Shown: positions 1 to 12,370, numbered from the stretch's first letter. The stretch is DNA of 64,000 nucleotides from Merzomyia westermanni (GCA_949987695.1 OX465289.1:181938270-182002269), one strand, 5' to 3'. Program-made: numbers and translations. Notes: generated by a model not told the origin, from the sequence alone.

Positions 1-208
1 AGTCGTTTCTTCTCTCTGCTCACTGGCGCCAATTGGAAACACCACTTGATCGGTAATCGGCCTTCACTTGGTCCCTCCAATGCCGTGGTGGTCTCCGTCT
101 ACCTCTGTTCCCATCGGCAGGTACCGATACTCGTAAGAAAATGTTCTGGGCCAGAGCATCTTCATTCATTTGCACAATATGGCCTAACTTACGAAGTCGC
201 TGGGTTTT
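1..208 (-). mobile_element. LINE family A, extreme C-terminal tail of reverse transcriptase ORF (truncated fragment)
   Basis: The minus strand encodes the residues KTQRLRKLGHIVQMNEDA, followed by a Gly/Arg-rich stretch, HWRDQVKADYRS and GVSNWRQ. This matches the tail of the better copy at 45948-46530 (RLRWLGHV, SEDAPAQKVF, LRWKDQVETDLRS, GVSNWRQ). Such tails end the ORF2 of RTE-like non-LTR retrotransposons; the tail lies after the polymerase domain and has no known catalytic residue. Homology stops sharply near 208, where unrelated AT-rich sequence starts, so the piece is 5'-truncated. It runs off the window at position 1. Several substitutions (W to K in RLRWLG, P to L in EDAP) suggest an old copy. 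The clade assignment is inference. Confidence 0.75.
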
Positions 209-1960
209 AAATAAAAATTGAAAGAATGAGCTGAATAAAATTCGAAACACCTCCAAAGGCAACCGACAACGGGTTTCTTTACTAAATTCAATTTTTTTTA
301 TTATTTAAAAGGGGGCGGGGGGATGCATGCTATATTTGTGCGATTCTAGTGGACTCAGCATTCTTTTTTTATTCGGCATATTTTTTGAGGGGTCTATCTT
401 TTCAGTTTAAACTTGCAAACTACATATAGTACCTCTTTGGAGATGCTTTTATAATTTTAAAATTTTTGCTCTACGAACTTGTATTGGTCGCTATGCAAAC
501 CCGTTTTGACACCAGCAGTCTAGGTAAAGTTACAATTTACAATCGACATTGGGACTGCCAATGTGTTGCCTCGCGCTTGCTACAGTGACTGTCACTCAAA
601 ATGGCACAGTTAGTTCTTCTAATATTCTTCAAAGACTTCCTTAGCTTAAATTTGGTAATTTCATATTAAAATATAGATAGTTTTGTTATACAATTTTTTT
701 GCATAAGTGTTTGCAAGCTCATACAAAAACTACAAAAATTCTTGGAAAATTAAAATCAACAATTTTTAAAATAATTTCTGAAGGCTTTAAAAATTACGTT
801 GATTTCTGGCAAGTTTTTTTTTTCGTGTTCCATACAAATTGAATTACTACAAGCTGATAATAGAAGAAACAACTGGGCTATTTGCGTGGCACTCACTGTA
901 TATATGTAATTTTACAAACTTAACTATGGACCTGTGTGTATGTTTCTACAAGTATGTATTCTCCTGTTTGGCTGTAATAGAAGTATTGCAGCGCTCATCT
1001 TTAAAGTATCTTCCTCTGCGCATTTTTCTTCTTGTATTGATTGCTATTTCTGCGACGAGGTGGATGTGTGGCTCAGTTTCCGCTTTTAAATCTTTAATTT
1101 ATCTACTTTCTTTGCTCCATTTATTTGTTTCTATGTTCTACCTTTTACTGAAACCAATAAAGCTTTCGTTTGGTTTTTTCTCAATACTTTTTCATTTATT
1201 TAAATTTTATCGTTTTATGAGTTTGCTTGTTACACGAATCGTAAAAATGACATTTATATGTGGAGTTTAAGTTATTACCAATAAAAGTATAAATATGAAA
1301 ATATTCTTGTTGTTTTTTGGATAAAAACATTCATAGGTAAGTACAAAACAAAATATAAAAGACGGAAATTTTAAAACATGATGGGTGGGCAAATTTATTA
1401 TCTTTTTTTATTGTTCCACATTTGGAACATAAAAATTTCTAAGATTCATCAAATATGGTAAACTGAGAGTCATTTGTAAACATGACCACAAGAAGGGATA
1501 GACACAGCCCATATAGCTGTTTGAACGCATAAACGTGCCTAAGTTTGAGAGAAATTGTTTGAAATTTGTTGTTCAGACACCTTTTTGAATAAAGTAACAG
1601 GCGGTCATGGTCGTGCAAGATTTCGCCACACCCGACTTCCACATGGATAACGAGCAATAAAACAGTGAAAAAAGCAATCAATTCCTTGCAGAGGTTCTTG
1701 AGTGATGTGAAAACAAACAGATAGACAGACAGATAAAAAAAAAACTTTATTATCGACTTTGAGTTTGATCAAAACAGGTTTTGGTCTGTTAAAAAAAAGT
1801 AGTGCCAAGTTAATGAAAAAATGAAAAGTATCGCTGCTATGGTAAAAATAGAAATATCAGATCAAATCAACACATATCAAAAAATTCAGATTATGTATTA
1901 GCTGCCACATTTGCACAACGCATGAGATGACTAGTAAGTAAGTAATTTTTATTCTTCGCT
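209..1960. other. AT-rich spacer without supportable gene
   Basis: A 143-codon open stretch at 839-1270 (+) is rich in Leu, Phe and Ser because the DNA is T-rich. It has no ATG at its start and no recognisable domain. No transposon ends or RNA genes were seen. Confidence 0.4.
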
Positions 1961-3180
1961 TTGATTTCAAAAATAAAAAAAAAATCTCTAAATCAGGTGA
2001 CATACGCACATCACATCACAGCCCCAGAACACGTCACGTCACATCACATAGTCACATTAAATGTTACCAGATCAAGTCACATAAACACGGCATACAAGAT
2101 GATCATCACAAAGCTCCAAGCTTGTTTACAAGTCAGACTCTTTTTTGTTTTCTTAGCCTTGATTTCAAAACAGCGAAAAAAAATCACAAGAGTAGATCAC
2201 ATCAGCACATCACATTAAAACCAAAGATCAAATCAGAACACAAAGTCACATAAAATTTTACCAAATCAAGTCAACATAAATGCATGATGACCTCAGAAAG
2301 TTTTTGCAATTCAAATATTTTTACTGATACTTCTCTTCGATTTCAAAAATAAAAAAAATTAAGATCAAATCATACATCAGCACATCACCGCAAAACACCA
2401 GATCATTTGACTTCAAAAAGCCACATTAAATGTTAGCTGATCAATTCAAACTAATAAAACAGTAAAGATGACCTCACCACTCTTAACTTGTTTACAGGTA
2501 AATAACCAATGTAAGAGTTGCGCTTTTACAGAAGAGGACCCTTATGTTTGAATAACTACTTTTAGTAGCAACCTTGTAACTATTTTATTTTATGTTTGTA
2601 TTGCAACCCTATTGTACTTATTTTAAGAGCAGCCCTGCTGCACTCGTTAATTTTTGCTAAGATCATTTTTGCTGATGATTATTAAAATCAATCGGCTTCG
2701 AGCTTGCTACAAGTGAGGTTGTTTCGTCCGGTCCGGCTTCTGACAGTGCCTTGCTTTGAAACAACCCGAAGGTGATTGTGTGCATGTAAATTATATGTAC
2801 GAGTATATCTACTGCGTTTACCGTTTTGTATTTATATTCTTCGTTAATCAAAAGCACTGTTGACTGGACTCACAATAAATTTATATATTATTCGCTATGA
2901 AGTACAACCAAGAGCGATGCATCAAAAAAAATCACAAAATCAAAAAAAAAATTAAAAGATCAGATCACATCAAACACGAGATCACATCGGAACACAAAAT
3001 CATATAAAATATTGACCAGCAATCTAACCCCACCCTACCCAATTTATATCCAAGTCAGCATTTTCTAATTTCACTTTGCTTTGATTTTAAAATAATCAAA
3101 AAAAATAGCAAGATCAGGATAACATGACATCACAAGGTCACATTATTTCCAGATCACGTCGCGTAAACACAATATGTATG
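1961..3180. repeat. CATCAC-rich minisatellite, five degenerate units of roughly 180-200 bp, interrupted
   Basis: Units begin with GATTTCAAAA plus an A-run (about 1961, 2160 and 2338), then carry clustered CACATCACAT / AGATCA words, then a TCACATAAA / ATTAAATGTTACCAGATCAAG segment. Units one to three are contiguous to about 2510. Two more start near 2925 and 3080 after a block of about 400 bp that lacks the motif. The spacing (about 200 and 178) is irregular and the units are diverged, so the array is old. No coding potential is claimed. Confidence 0.6.
2510..2870. mobile_element. Candidate solo LTR or other insertion inside the CATCAC minisatellite
   Basis: The block interrupts the minisatellite and differs from it in composition. 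It opens with TGTAAGAGTTGCGC and an end can be placed at GACTCACA, giving the TG...CA form expected of an LTR. It contains a possible TATA-like word near 2790. No matching target-site duplication could be found at these borders and no second LTR or internal gene is present. The LTR reading is therefore only a suggestion. Confidence 0.25.
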
Positions 3181-3780
3181 TAACATAACACAACATATAA
3201 TCTGAAATTCTGCATAGGCAATATCTATCTATCATTCAATGAGTTATTAAATAAGTCGATCTATCTTAAAAATGTTTTAAAATTTCAACAAAACGATCAA
3301 ATGATATTTATGGATCACTAATAAGCGATTTCATTCAGTCAGCATATGAATCAACAAACATAAAAAAACGAATTAATTCCGAATAAAAATCAATGAAACG
3401 AAATCATAAAATGTTAAGCAATACAAAAGCAAAAGAATCAAGCGAACCAACTCATTAAAAATTAAAATCAATAACGAACTGTTTTGAATAGCCTAAACGC
3501 TATTAAAGAAGACGATTACGTCTACCGCAATGGCGACCATTAGAAACAGATGAGGAAACTCAAAATTTTGTTGGTGGAAAACTAGGCAACGTTTTAACTT
3601 GCATGTGAAACAATACAAATTTTGTTGAGTATATGTAGGTAGGTTAGTATGAATACCAGTGGTGCACAGCGGCGCACTGTGGCGTCTATTGTTTTATTCA
3701 TTTCTTTCGTGTTTATTGGCCTTTAAATTGACAACTATTTAAATTATTGAGCTCTAGGCCACCCAAATATATATGTATAA
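3181..3780. other. AT-rich spacer
   Basis: Nothing beyond scattered A/T runs was recognised between the CATCAC minisatellite and the Penelope-like candidate. Confidence 0.4.
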
Positions 3781-3905
3781 TTTCAATTAAAACAATTCGT
3801 TTACATCATAATAATATTTGTTTTATTTAAATTTATCGATATTTCGACTTCAATTTGAAATCATCATCAGGACACTATTGACGATAAGGTGCAGAAAAGC
3901 ATTGC
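3781..3905 (-). mobile_element. Possible Penelope-like element terminal fragment
   Basis: On the minus strand the sequence contains CCTGATGATGATTTCAAATT followed by GAAGTCGAAATATCGATAAA. The CCTGA-GATGA ... GTCGAAA signature is common at the ends of Penelope-like retroelements, where a hammerhead-related region sits. Only the signature is present; there is no reverse transcriptase or GIY-YIG coding nearby. Confidence 0.25.
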
Positions 3906-6130
3906 CGAAAATTTAAAAAAAAAATTCAATTCTTAAAAACATATTTTTTTGAACTTTTTTAGTGTTTTCTAATCTTATATTACTTTAAGTTTAAAATTTA
4001 ATTTCTTATGTATTTTGAATTGCCAAATATGAATATGTATACAAAAGTGTTGAAAACTTGCATTGAAGTTAAATTGTAAATATTTTAAAAATGTGAAAGG
4101 AATATTTCAAAACTTTTTTATAAACTTTCTAAAAAAAATACCTTCGAATTAAGCCTCTACATTTTTATATCATAAAGAAATATGTTTGAGCTCATAAGTA
4201 AATTTTCACCAGAAATAATTTTATTTTCAACTCTCTAGTAATTTTTAATATCTTAACAGAATATTTCAAAATATTTTTCCCAAACAATAAGAATTTTCAT
4301 AAAACTTCAAAAAATTTAAAACTATTATTCTTGGCCTTGAGCTCGTTTCATGAATACTTGAATATTTTTCAAAAAAGTTAGAAACTTTTCGAATATTCGA
4401 TTATGGGAATTTTTTGTTGTATTTACTAGACGTTTATAACCTTTAAATTTATAATCTCCAGAAGTTTGCCAAAAAAGTTCTGTAATTTTTTTGAAGGTCT
4501 TCGAAATTTGTGTAAACTTTATTAATATAAAATTAAGCACAAATATTCAATTTTTTTTTTTACTTCAAAATTTATATATTTTTGCAAGTTTTAGGAGCAG
4601 TAGAATTGTTTCATTAAAATCCAAAATAGTTAAAAATTGTAGAAAAAAATATATATAAATATACAATAAAATACAATAAAAAAGCAATAACAAACATAAC
4701 AAAACAATATTATATATTAGAAATTATCATCACAACTTTTTTGAAATGCATAACAAAGGAAGCGCTTCCGAGTGCGCTTAGTGAAGAGAAGTAAAAAAGA
4801 ACCTGCATAGTGCACCACTGATATATACACTTTACCTTAGCTGTCGACACGTGAGTGGGTTGCAACCGAAAAACGATCGAAGCCATTAAAAACAAACATA
4901 AATGACTAGGCGATACCAAACCCAAAATGTTAAAAATATATATGAGTGAATGAATGAACTACATATATATATATAATTGTATGTGTATCTATGTGTATAG
5001 ATGTGTACTTTCAACCAGCCTAAAAATTGTAACAACAACAACAACGGCAAATGTTTCCGAGACAGATGTAACCACTCGCGCAGCCAAACAAATAAATTTT
5101 GATGAGAAAAGTACTAGCAGCAACTGAAGTAGAAGCGAATCAGCAGCGGCACCAATTCAATAGCGGTCAGGTTAGACAAACTGGAGAGTTTATGTGATGC
5201 TACCGAGACGTTTTTCTGTGAATTTATTATCTCATTACATATTCGAAATGAGATGCGTTTTCATGCTGTTACAAAAGGTGAATGTGTGTAGTAAAACTAT
5301 AAATATTGGTTTTAAACAAAACAAAAACAGCATCAAGGGATAACAACTGTTTCAGAGAAATTACTTGTTGTAAGAAATGAAAGAAAGATCGAACTTGCTG
5401 CATAAAAATTATTTGGTAATGAATACGCAGCTAACACAAAAGAAATAGTAACGGAGACGGGAACCGTAAGCAAGTAACGATTACGTAACTGCCACTAAAA
5501 GTATGACTTTGCTTAGTAAGTAAATTTATTTGCGAGATTCGCAGTGCCTGAGAAGTATTTTCTACCACCAATGGAAGCTTTGAAATTATTTAAATTTTAA
5601 TTAGCATTAGTGGTATTGAGAGCATCGCAGTTGCTAATAAGCCAACTTTAAAGTTTTCAAAACTTGAACGCGGCAAATGAAAATAGCGGCGAGCAACTCA
5701 TGTTACTTAAATGCAACTTCAAAGCTGCAGCTTCTTTTAAGTAGCTTTAATAGTTTCCCTGGCGCTTTTGGGTACTCCATTGACACTTTAAAATTATCTA
5801 ACTTGTAAGTGATATTTAATAGTGATAAGAAGGTCTCCGTTACTTGCAGAGCTATACGGCATTTTTAATGACTAACGCAAAGTGTAAAAATATGCTTGTG
5901 CTTAAGGTTCACTGAAAGTCGCAGTTACCAGGCTGCTACATTATTATTACCTAAGCATGACATCAATGAAACGTTAGCGGATATCTTATCGGAATATAGT
6001 TGGAACTTTAAGCATAGTTTTGTTTTTACATACCACTACCATCAAACAAAATTTTGTAGAGATCAAAATTGAGTAGTTTCGAAGCGAGTGAAAAAAATTT
6101 GGGAAAAATTCAAAAATTCATATTTAGCAA
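3906..6130. other. AT-rich spacer
   Basis: Long stretch of A/T-rich sequence with frequent AAATTTT words and a short (CAA)n run near 5034. Small open frames lack domains. No element boundaries were seen. Confidence 0.4.
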
Positions 6131-6140
6131 AAACAGCTAG

Positions 6141-7135
6141 GTTAGGTTAGGTTGCAGTGGCTTCCACGAGGGCACACTTAGGCCAGTATCAGAAGGCCCG
6201 TTGTAATACAACGTAGACACCGTTACACCTCCTCTTCGAACCAATTTGAAGACTTGATTAAGGCAAGCTCAACTGCCCTACAGTTTCCATCAATGTCCCT
6301 GTAACCCGGGACAAACGTGAGGTTCACACAGTTCTGCTTGGCCATCTCTTGGAGAGATTGGCAACAGTTTAGCGTTAGCTCAGAATTCAATGAGTTAGAG
6401 CCAAGGGAAAAATAAAGATTTCCTTGCCGATAGTGTCCTGCCCTATCCACGCTGTGGCCTCCATGATTACAGAGACCTCAGCCTGGAATACACTACAATG
6501 ATCAAGTAGTCTTAAAGAGAGTTCTAGGCCGCAATTCTTTGAAAATATCCCTCCCCCGATCCTCCTGCCTAATTTAGAGCCGTCGATGTATATGGATATA
6601 CTATCTTCTGCGCCGTAGCACCTATCCGACTCCGCCCAGTCGTCCCTACTGGGGATATTCACCGTGGAGTCACACTCCGAAACTGTAGTAGCCGCGCAGC
6701 GATCCGTACTTCCGGGGAAAAGCTGAAGTTGTTTAGTATGCTAGAATGCCCTTTGGCCCATGTGTACCAGCCGGAAGATTCCCGCAGGCGCAGAGCGGAT
6801 GTCGCCGCTGCTCGGTACCTTTCTACGTCTAGGGAAATATAGTCTAGAATTACCTGGAGAGCTTCGCCTATACAAATCATGTAGACCTGTGAACTTTCCC
6901 TAACAGATTCCGGTTTGAAGCCTTGCCCAAGGCATGCCACCATATGACGACCCCATATAGCAGTATGGGTTTAATAATAGTGATATAAATCCATTTGCAT
7001 ATATTGAAGCTAAGACCCCAGTCGCTGTCTATAGCTCTTCTGCACGTTTTATAATGCAATATACGCTTTCTGTTGACGCTGAGTGTCCAGAACCACAACA
7101 AAAACCACTAACACTCTTCTGAAAATTTCAGTTCA
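6141..7135 (-). mobile_element. LINE family B, 5'-truncated and internally deleted (thumb, RNase H, C-terminus)
   Basis: Read on the minus strand, the pieces occur in the order of an RNase H-bearing LINE ORF2. First (7101-6877) comes the end of the reverse transcriptase, with CRRAIDSDWGLS and KPILLYGVVIWWHALGKAS. Next is a linker with ATSALRLRESSGWYTWAKGH. Then comes RNase H: SIYIDGSKLG carries the first acidic residue, FQAEVSVIMEA the second, and VPGYRDIDGNC sits near the end of the domain. The frame shifts between 6943 and 6877, near 6660 and near 6450. The RNase H end runs directly into SSNWFEEEV, the protein C-terminus, so the intervening Cys/His segment is deleted. The 3' end carries AACCTAACCTAACCT. 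Polymerase catalytic motifs and endonuclease are absent. Clade I/LOA/R1-like is inferred. Confidence 0.8.
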
Positions 7136-7380
7136 TCTTAGATAATCATAAGTGTACACCCAAAAAAGTGTAGTCAAAACTTTAATGGCGAAATTAAAAA
7201 CAAATTTTTTTAACATTTTATTATCTTATATATAAATAGACAAGATGAATGAAATGTAGAACCGTTTTCTGCTAAACTATAATTCTAGGGTATACAAATT
7301 ATATATGTATAGATAGGAAATTTTGAGGTGTACTTTTATCCGTAAATAAAAAAATTTTAAAAATCATTTTAATATAAAAA
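7136..7380. other. AT-rich spacer
   Basis: No motif recognised between the LINE and the 120-bp duplication. Confidence 0.4.
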
Positions 7381-7389
7381 ATTTAACAT

Positions 7390-7600
7390 AAAAGTCACAC
7401 CACTACACATGCACTTATTCACACTATAGAGCCGCTGTTGTGTGAGTAAACATGTCATGCACGACTTTGTATTACTCGTGTGATCGGCTCTCACTGTGAA
7501 TGCGAAGAGTTGGTAGTGGACCAATGAATAACAAGCATTCGCACTACAGCGCAGCTGTTGTGTGAGTAAACGTGTAGTGCATTTTTGCTTTAGTTGTTTT
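7390..7600. repeat. 120-bp direct duplication
   Basis: The block with CACTATAGAGCCGCTGTTG TGTGAGTAAA at about 7421-7450 recurs exactly 120 bases downstream as CACTACAGCGCAGCTGTTG TGTGAGTAAA. Both are followed by a GTCATGCAC / GTAGTGCAT segment and preceded by CATGCACTTATTC / AACAAGCATTC. Two diverged units are visible. Confidence 0.6.
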
Positions 7601-7819
7601 CATTGCATTGATCACTGGCTACGCTGCCCAGTGTCAGCGGCTCTCCTGAGAGCACGAAAAGTTGTTTTGTTGGAGACATAAACAAGCAATTTCAAATATG
7701 AGCAAATATGTAAACTTCATTGCCGCTACCTACAAACAGGGTTTACAAAAACAAAATAAATGATTACTCATAAAGAGAATTAAACAACGAAGCTTGATTT
7801 GTATTTGTGGTTGGGTTTG

Positions 7820-8180
7820 TGTAAATTGAAATAAAGTAAAATAAAATAAAATAAATTAAATAAGATTAAAAAAAATAAAACAAAGTTTATTAAAATAAAG
7901 TGAAGGGAAAGACAGTAAAGGTAAGGAAAGGAAAGAAAAGAAAAGAAAAGAAAAGGAATGGAAAGGAAAGTAAAGAAAAGTAAAGGAAAGGAAAGGAGGG
8001 GAATGGAAGGGAATTGAAGGAAACGAAAAGGAAGGGTACGGAAACGGAAGATTGAAATAAATTCAAAATAGAGACTGCAGAGAGTAAAAGAAGAAATCAT
8101 GGAAAACGAAAATATGTTAGAGGAAAGGAACGACAGAGAAAGGCAGGGAAAAAGGCAGATGAAAAGTACAGCAAATAATG
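7820..8180 (+). repeat. Purine-rich simple-sequence tract, (AAAAT)n passing into (GGAAA/GAAAA)n
   Basis: About 7820-7900 is AAAAT-like; 7905-8050 is almost pure A/G built from GGAAA and GAAAA units with few pyrimidines. The opposite strand gives a 145-codon Phe/Leu/Ser frame that is a by-product of composition. Polypurine tracts of this type can form triplex DNA; that is inference. Confidence 0.7.
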
Positions 8181-8334
8181 AAAATAAAATAAAATTTAGT
8201 GGTTGAATTTCAACCACTGGGCGTTCTCTAGTACCTATAAATACCCTATTTAAAAGTATCAGTAGTTTCCGATATATAGAAAAAATGTACTTACAAAGCA
8301 GGAAAAAAAGTTAAATTTTAAATTTGCAAAACGT

Positions 8335-8470
8335 TTTATTAATTTTAAAATTTTTTTCTTTGACAAAACTGCGTTTTATGATACAAGAAACTCCTGCCCA
8401 AATTTCATTCAAATCTAAAGGGGTCGATTCCAACTACTTAAGTGACGATTTGACATGGAAAGACCCAACT
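8335..8470 (+). repeat. Dispersed repeat related to the foldback arm at 54.4 kb
   Basis: The words CAAATTTCATTCAAATC, then GATTCCA and ATTTGACATGGAAAG match 54410-54470 in the same order and spacing. Only one arm is present here, so this looks like a fragment or solo arm of the foldback family described at 53640-54440. Confidence 0.5.
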
Positions 8471-8479
8471 ATACTTTTT

Positions 8480-9820
8480 TATTTTTGGCTACTACTTCGC
8501 TGCCTTCATTATGAATATGAATTTAATATAGTTATCAATGAAAGTCATTTCATTCAATATGCTGCAATCTTTCAAATTGTTGTTTTTTTTTCGATAAAAA
8601 GGGACTACAGCATGTTTCAGAGAACTCACAGAAACAAAGTAAATAGAATACCCATGCACTGGCCTTACTCATAAAAAGAATCTTGTGTGAAAAATCAAAT
8701 AAACAAATTTATAAAACCTTAAAAATAAAAACCAATAAAATTCCCACTGCATTTTTAAATGTGTTGTGTAGGAATTTGAATGCCAACAATAACACCAACA
8801 TGCACTTGAGCGAACTAAAAATAATATAATCTTTTATTTAGACTGTTTAACACAACTCAGCAATAAATGGGGTAAACAAAGAATTAAGAAGTGGAGAAAA
8901 TTACATAAAAAAATAAGAAATTTAAAAGGAGCTAAATATAAACTAACAATGCACAACAAGTAAGAAAAGAAATTGGAGAAATATTAAAAAAAAAGGCTCT
9001 AAAACTCTAAATTTTATTTATCGCTTTTTCGTTGTATGTGGTTCAATGTATGGACTTACATTTTTGTTTTCCACACTCTTTAGGTAGGGGGTTTTGGTTA
9101 ACCGCATTTACGTAATAAGCAATAAACTCTATTAGGCAGTTTTTTTTATTGATTTTAAATTTATGGGAATGATAGTTTGGAAGTTTTTGAAGAACATTAT
9201 TTTTGTAAGACTAGGTTGGGAACGGGGGACGACAATGTGCCTGATTTGAAAATGTTCCGAGGTTTGTGCGATGAAGAAATCTAAATACATCAAAGTCCCG
9301 ATATTTGCTTTGCCTCGAAAAATTATCTATGGCAGTAATTGGAGTAAGTCCCTTTAGTCCCTCAATCTACAATTTCTACTCATATTTTAATGGGCTAATA
9401 ATGTACAACACCGTGGCACCCTGTGTAGTAGTCACTGAAATCCGAAGGTACTTTCAAATACTTTCAGTAACTTAAGTGAGTGAACGCTATTTTATTATAA
9501 CAAAGTTTGCTTCAAAGCTCAAAATGTGACTCTCTGTTTAATGTCGCACTTTACATAATAAGCTCATCAAATCGCTTTGAATTTCAAACTTACTACCACG
9601 GATTTGAGTTCGCGAAGCGACAATCCTCCAATGACCAAGTCTTATACCCTACTTCGTTTAGAAGCTCAGGATCGGGCGTTTAGCAACACCTTGTACCTAT
9701 CATATTTCCAAACCCCATTGCTATTTTGATAAATATTATTAGTCATGAAAAATAGGAGCAGAAAGCACCTGAAACGATAGATAATGACGAAGGGAAATAG
9801 GTGCCCCAAGGTATAAAAAT
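8480..9820. other. AT-rich spacer
   Basis: No gene, element end or tandem repeat recognised. Short open frames lack domains. Confidence 0.35.
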
Positions 9821-9823
9821 ATG

Positions 9824-9905
9824 CACTATGGTTGATCTACTGATGTGAAACCTTTCACCTCGTGCTGTTGCATAACAGTAGGTAGAACTTTTGCTCCAAA
9901 CAAAT
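9824..9905 (+). mobile_element. Short LINE family D 3' UTR fragment
   Basis: The plus strand carries GGTTGATCTACTGATGTGA followed by a TTTCACCTC segment. A similar GGTTGATCTACGGATATGA and CTCTCAGCTCTC lie in the 3' region at 55288-55625. The length and order agree, but similarity is patchy and no CAA tail is present here. Confidence 0.35.
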
Positions 9906-10194
9906 GTTGAAAAACATGTAAGCAAGGCAAGGAAAACCGACGCACAGTGGTCTGAAACGCTTCTCTAGCGCGAATTATATCACAAGCTTATTAAAGTTAA
10001 TGTTTTGTATGGATAACTATTAATATATTGTATAGAAACGCATTATGCATAAAATAAATAAGATGTAAATGGTTTTTATTAAAATTCATAGAAGAAATTT
10101 GTAAATTAAATTTTTTTTGTATAGTCAAAATATTTTTTTCCAATATTAAAAACCATGCAAGCATTAACGTTAGAACAATAGCACTCAGAAAGGA

Positions 10195-10310
10195 CTTGTA
10201 CGAGGTTAATCTATAAAACCTCTTGAAAAATGTGGGGTATGGGAAAAGAGGGCGTAGCACCTCCCATAAAATATGGATTTTTCAATGTAAATAACTATGA
10301 AAGCATTCAA
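10195..10310 (+). repeat. Single diverged unit of the 142-bp GGCGTGGCACCTCC repeat
   Basis: Contains GGGCGTAGCACCTCCCATA, then ATGGATTTTTCA and ATAACTATGAAAGCATT. These are the same words, in the same order, as the array at 20514-20945. The preceding GAGGTTAATC and ACCTC also match the unit's tail. It is a lone copy rather than an array. Confidence 0.5.
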
Positions 10311-12370
10311 GTCAAAACAAAGAAAAGGAGTCGGCTGATTGTATAAAAATAATAATTAAATTCCAACTCACCTATTATAAGTTCTGTGACGCAGCGATGG
10401 TGGGTGAGCTGCTAGTTACTTAATATTTGACAGTTTAGGCTGATGAAGGAAACTGTCAATGCACTGACGCTGATGAGAATGACTTCGCAATTTGTTTCCC
10501 ACTTGAGCTCAACAACAAATTACTATTAAAATGTTTAAAAGAGCCCATCATAAGGTCAATATTAATGGAAAAAGAGTTGTTTAAAAAGGAAATATGCTCA
10601 CAACCCACGGAATATCAAAGTCCTAAAAAAATTAATGAGAAATAAGCAGCACAAAAAGAAAACAGAGAAGTACTCAACAGTAATATGATATTTTATTTCT
10701 GTGTTTTTCGACTTGTCATGCCGCATACTGCATCAGTTGCACTCTTTCATACACTTGCCGCATGCGGTTTCTTTACGCTTATTACGCTTTGTCATTCGGC
10801 GTACGCACCCACACTAAACGCGCTGACGCTTTACAACGCGTTAATTACGCGTTAAGCTGTCTAATGACATGGGTACGTGTGACAGCAGCGACTTTTATCG
10901 CAACATTTGCATCTACCGAAGCTACGACTGAAAGAGTGATGGCAAAAACAAGAGACTCTGCACCTTATTCTTCAAGCATATACTCATAAGCAAAGTTTAG
11001 AATCTTGAAAATGTCAAACTTATGTGAGATGTGTAAAAGTGTAGTTGGGAAAGCTAGATATGAAATAAACTCTTTATTTGAAAAGCACAAAATAAGACTA
11101 CTAACAATAACAAACTACTTTGTTTGTCTACCGCTCATCATCAAGCCTACCTGCGCTCCGATTTGTACATAAATTTGTACGCTTTGACAGTTGATCTAAC
11201 ACATACGCTCTCACATACTCACACTCAATCCTTCACTAAATGTTCGCTTGTCATTTGCATAGTTTACTGTCAATTTGTTGCATTTTTAATCGGTTGTCAA
11301 CGCCACATAGAACATGTGAAATGCATAAATCTTAGTTGCCGGTGTCGTTGGCCGGAAAAAAGGGGCACAAATTATTGACAGTTGATTTAAAAGTCAAATT
11401 TGACAAACTTCGTACTCATTTCCTGCCTTTCACATTTCACTTTCTGTCGGTTTTTTGATTGTTTTCGTTTGTTGTTGAAATGCGAATAGCTGAGTGAATA
11501 TTTGTTTTTGGTTGGCGAGTGAATAGCTTTGAGCAACATCAGACTTTGTTTCCTCGGTAATTTTGTGAGAATATTTAATACAATTTGCTTTGTAATTCTA
11601 TTCAGTTAGTTTAAGATAAGATTTTCTAAAACCATTCTAATGCGCCCCGATACTAATGACAAAGTGCAGTTTTATGAATATATGAACATTCAAGAACAAA
11701 TTTCAATTTCGAAAATTTAACCAAGTTTAATCAAAATTCTACACTTTTTAATCCGAATTTTTATAAAAAGTTCCGATTTGCAGTTTTATGACCTATCAAA
11801 TTTTAGTATTAATAATAAAGTGCCAGGGTGAAAATGGCAAAAAAGAGTGCCAATTATTTGCATTTATTGATAAATTTATGGTGTCCATTTTGTTATGCGA
11901 AAGGCTCAAATTTAAAAGATTTCAACATTTTCCCTACTGTTTAGTATGTATTATAAAATTCTTAGGTCAACATTAAAAATATTTTTTTTAAATAATAAAC
12001 GCAGTCTTTTAGCATCTTTGTTAACACAATGCGTTCTGCCTTTCTGTAATAAACTTTAACAAATAAAGATAGACTTAGTGCTTGTAGTGGATTTCGCAAA
12101 ACACTTAGTACTGGAGTTACGACGTATTCGTTCCGATGAACATGACTTCGAAAAATGTTACAGAACTTGTGACATGGGTATTGAAATCAAATAGAACCGA
12201 TTCAAATCTAGTCAAACATGCAAGCATGTAACCCAGATGTTTATTTCAAGATTTCTGTTTTTTATCCATTTACTGATCATATAATAATGAAAATAGATAG
12301 TTGATTCTTCTTTAAATGGTCATCTAACCGCCTGGGCGATTTTGATAGTTGATTCACTCAACATAAAACA
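10311..12370. other. Spacer with a CpG-richer pocket at about 10.74-10.93 kb
   Basis: Between 10740 and 10930 CpG-containing words (GCGTACGC, AACGCGCTGACGC, AACGCGTTAATTACGCG) are dense against an AT-rich background. A 75-codon frame (10762-10989, +) crosses it but has no recognisable domain. The rest (10990-12370) has no supportable gene. Confidence 0.35.

Noticed and set aside
839..1270. 143-codon hydrophobic frame on the plus strand
   Set aside because: It lacks an ATG start, has a composition explained by T-rich DNA, and matches no domain.
6141..6160. Insect (TTAGG)n telomeric repeat
   Set aside because: Only about three units, located at the 3' end of a LINE; flies lack TTAGG telomeres and the LINE copy at 47949 has the same word decayed.
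7780..8217. 145-codon minus-strand frame
   Set aside because: Complement of a polypurine tract; Phe/Leu/Ser-only composition.
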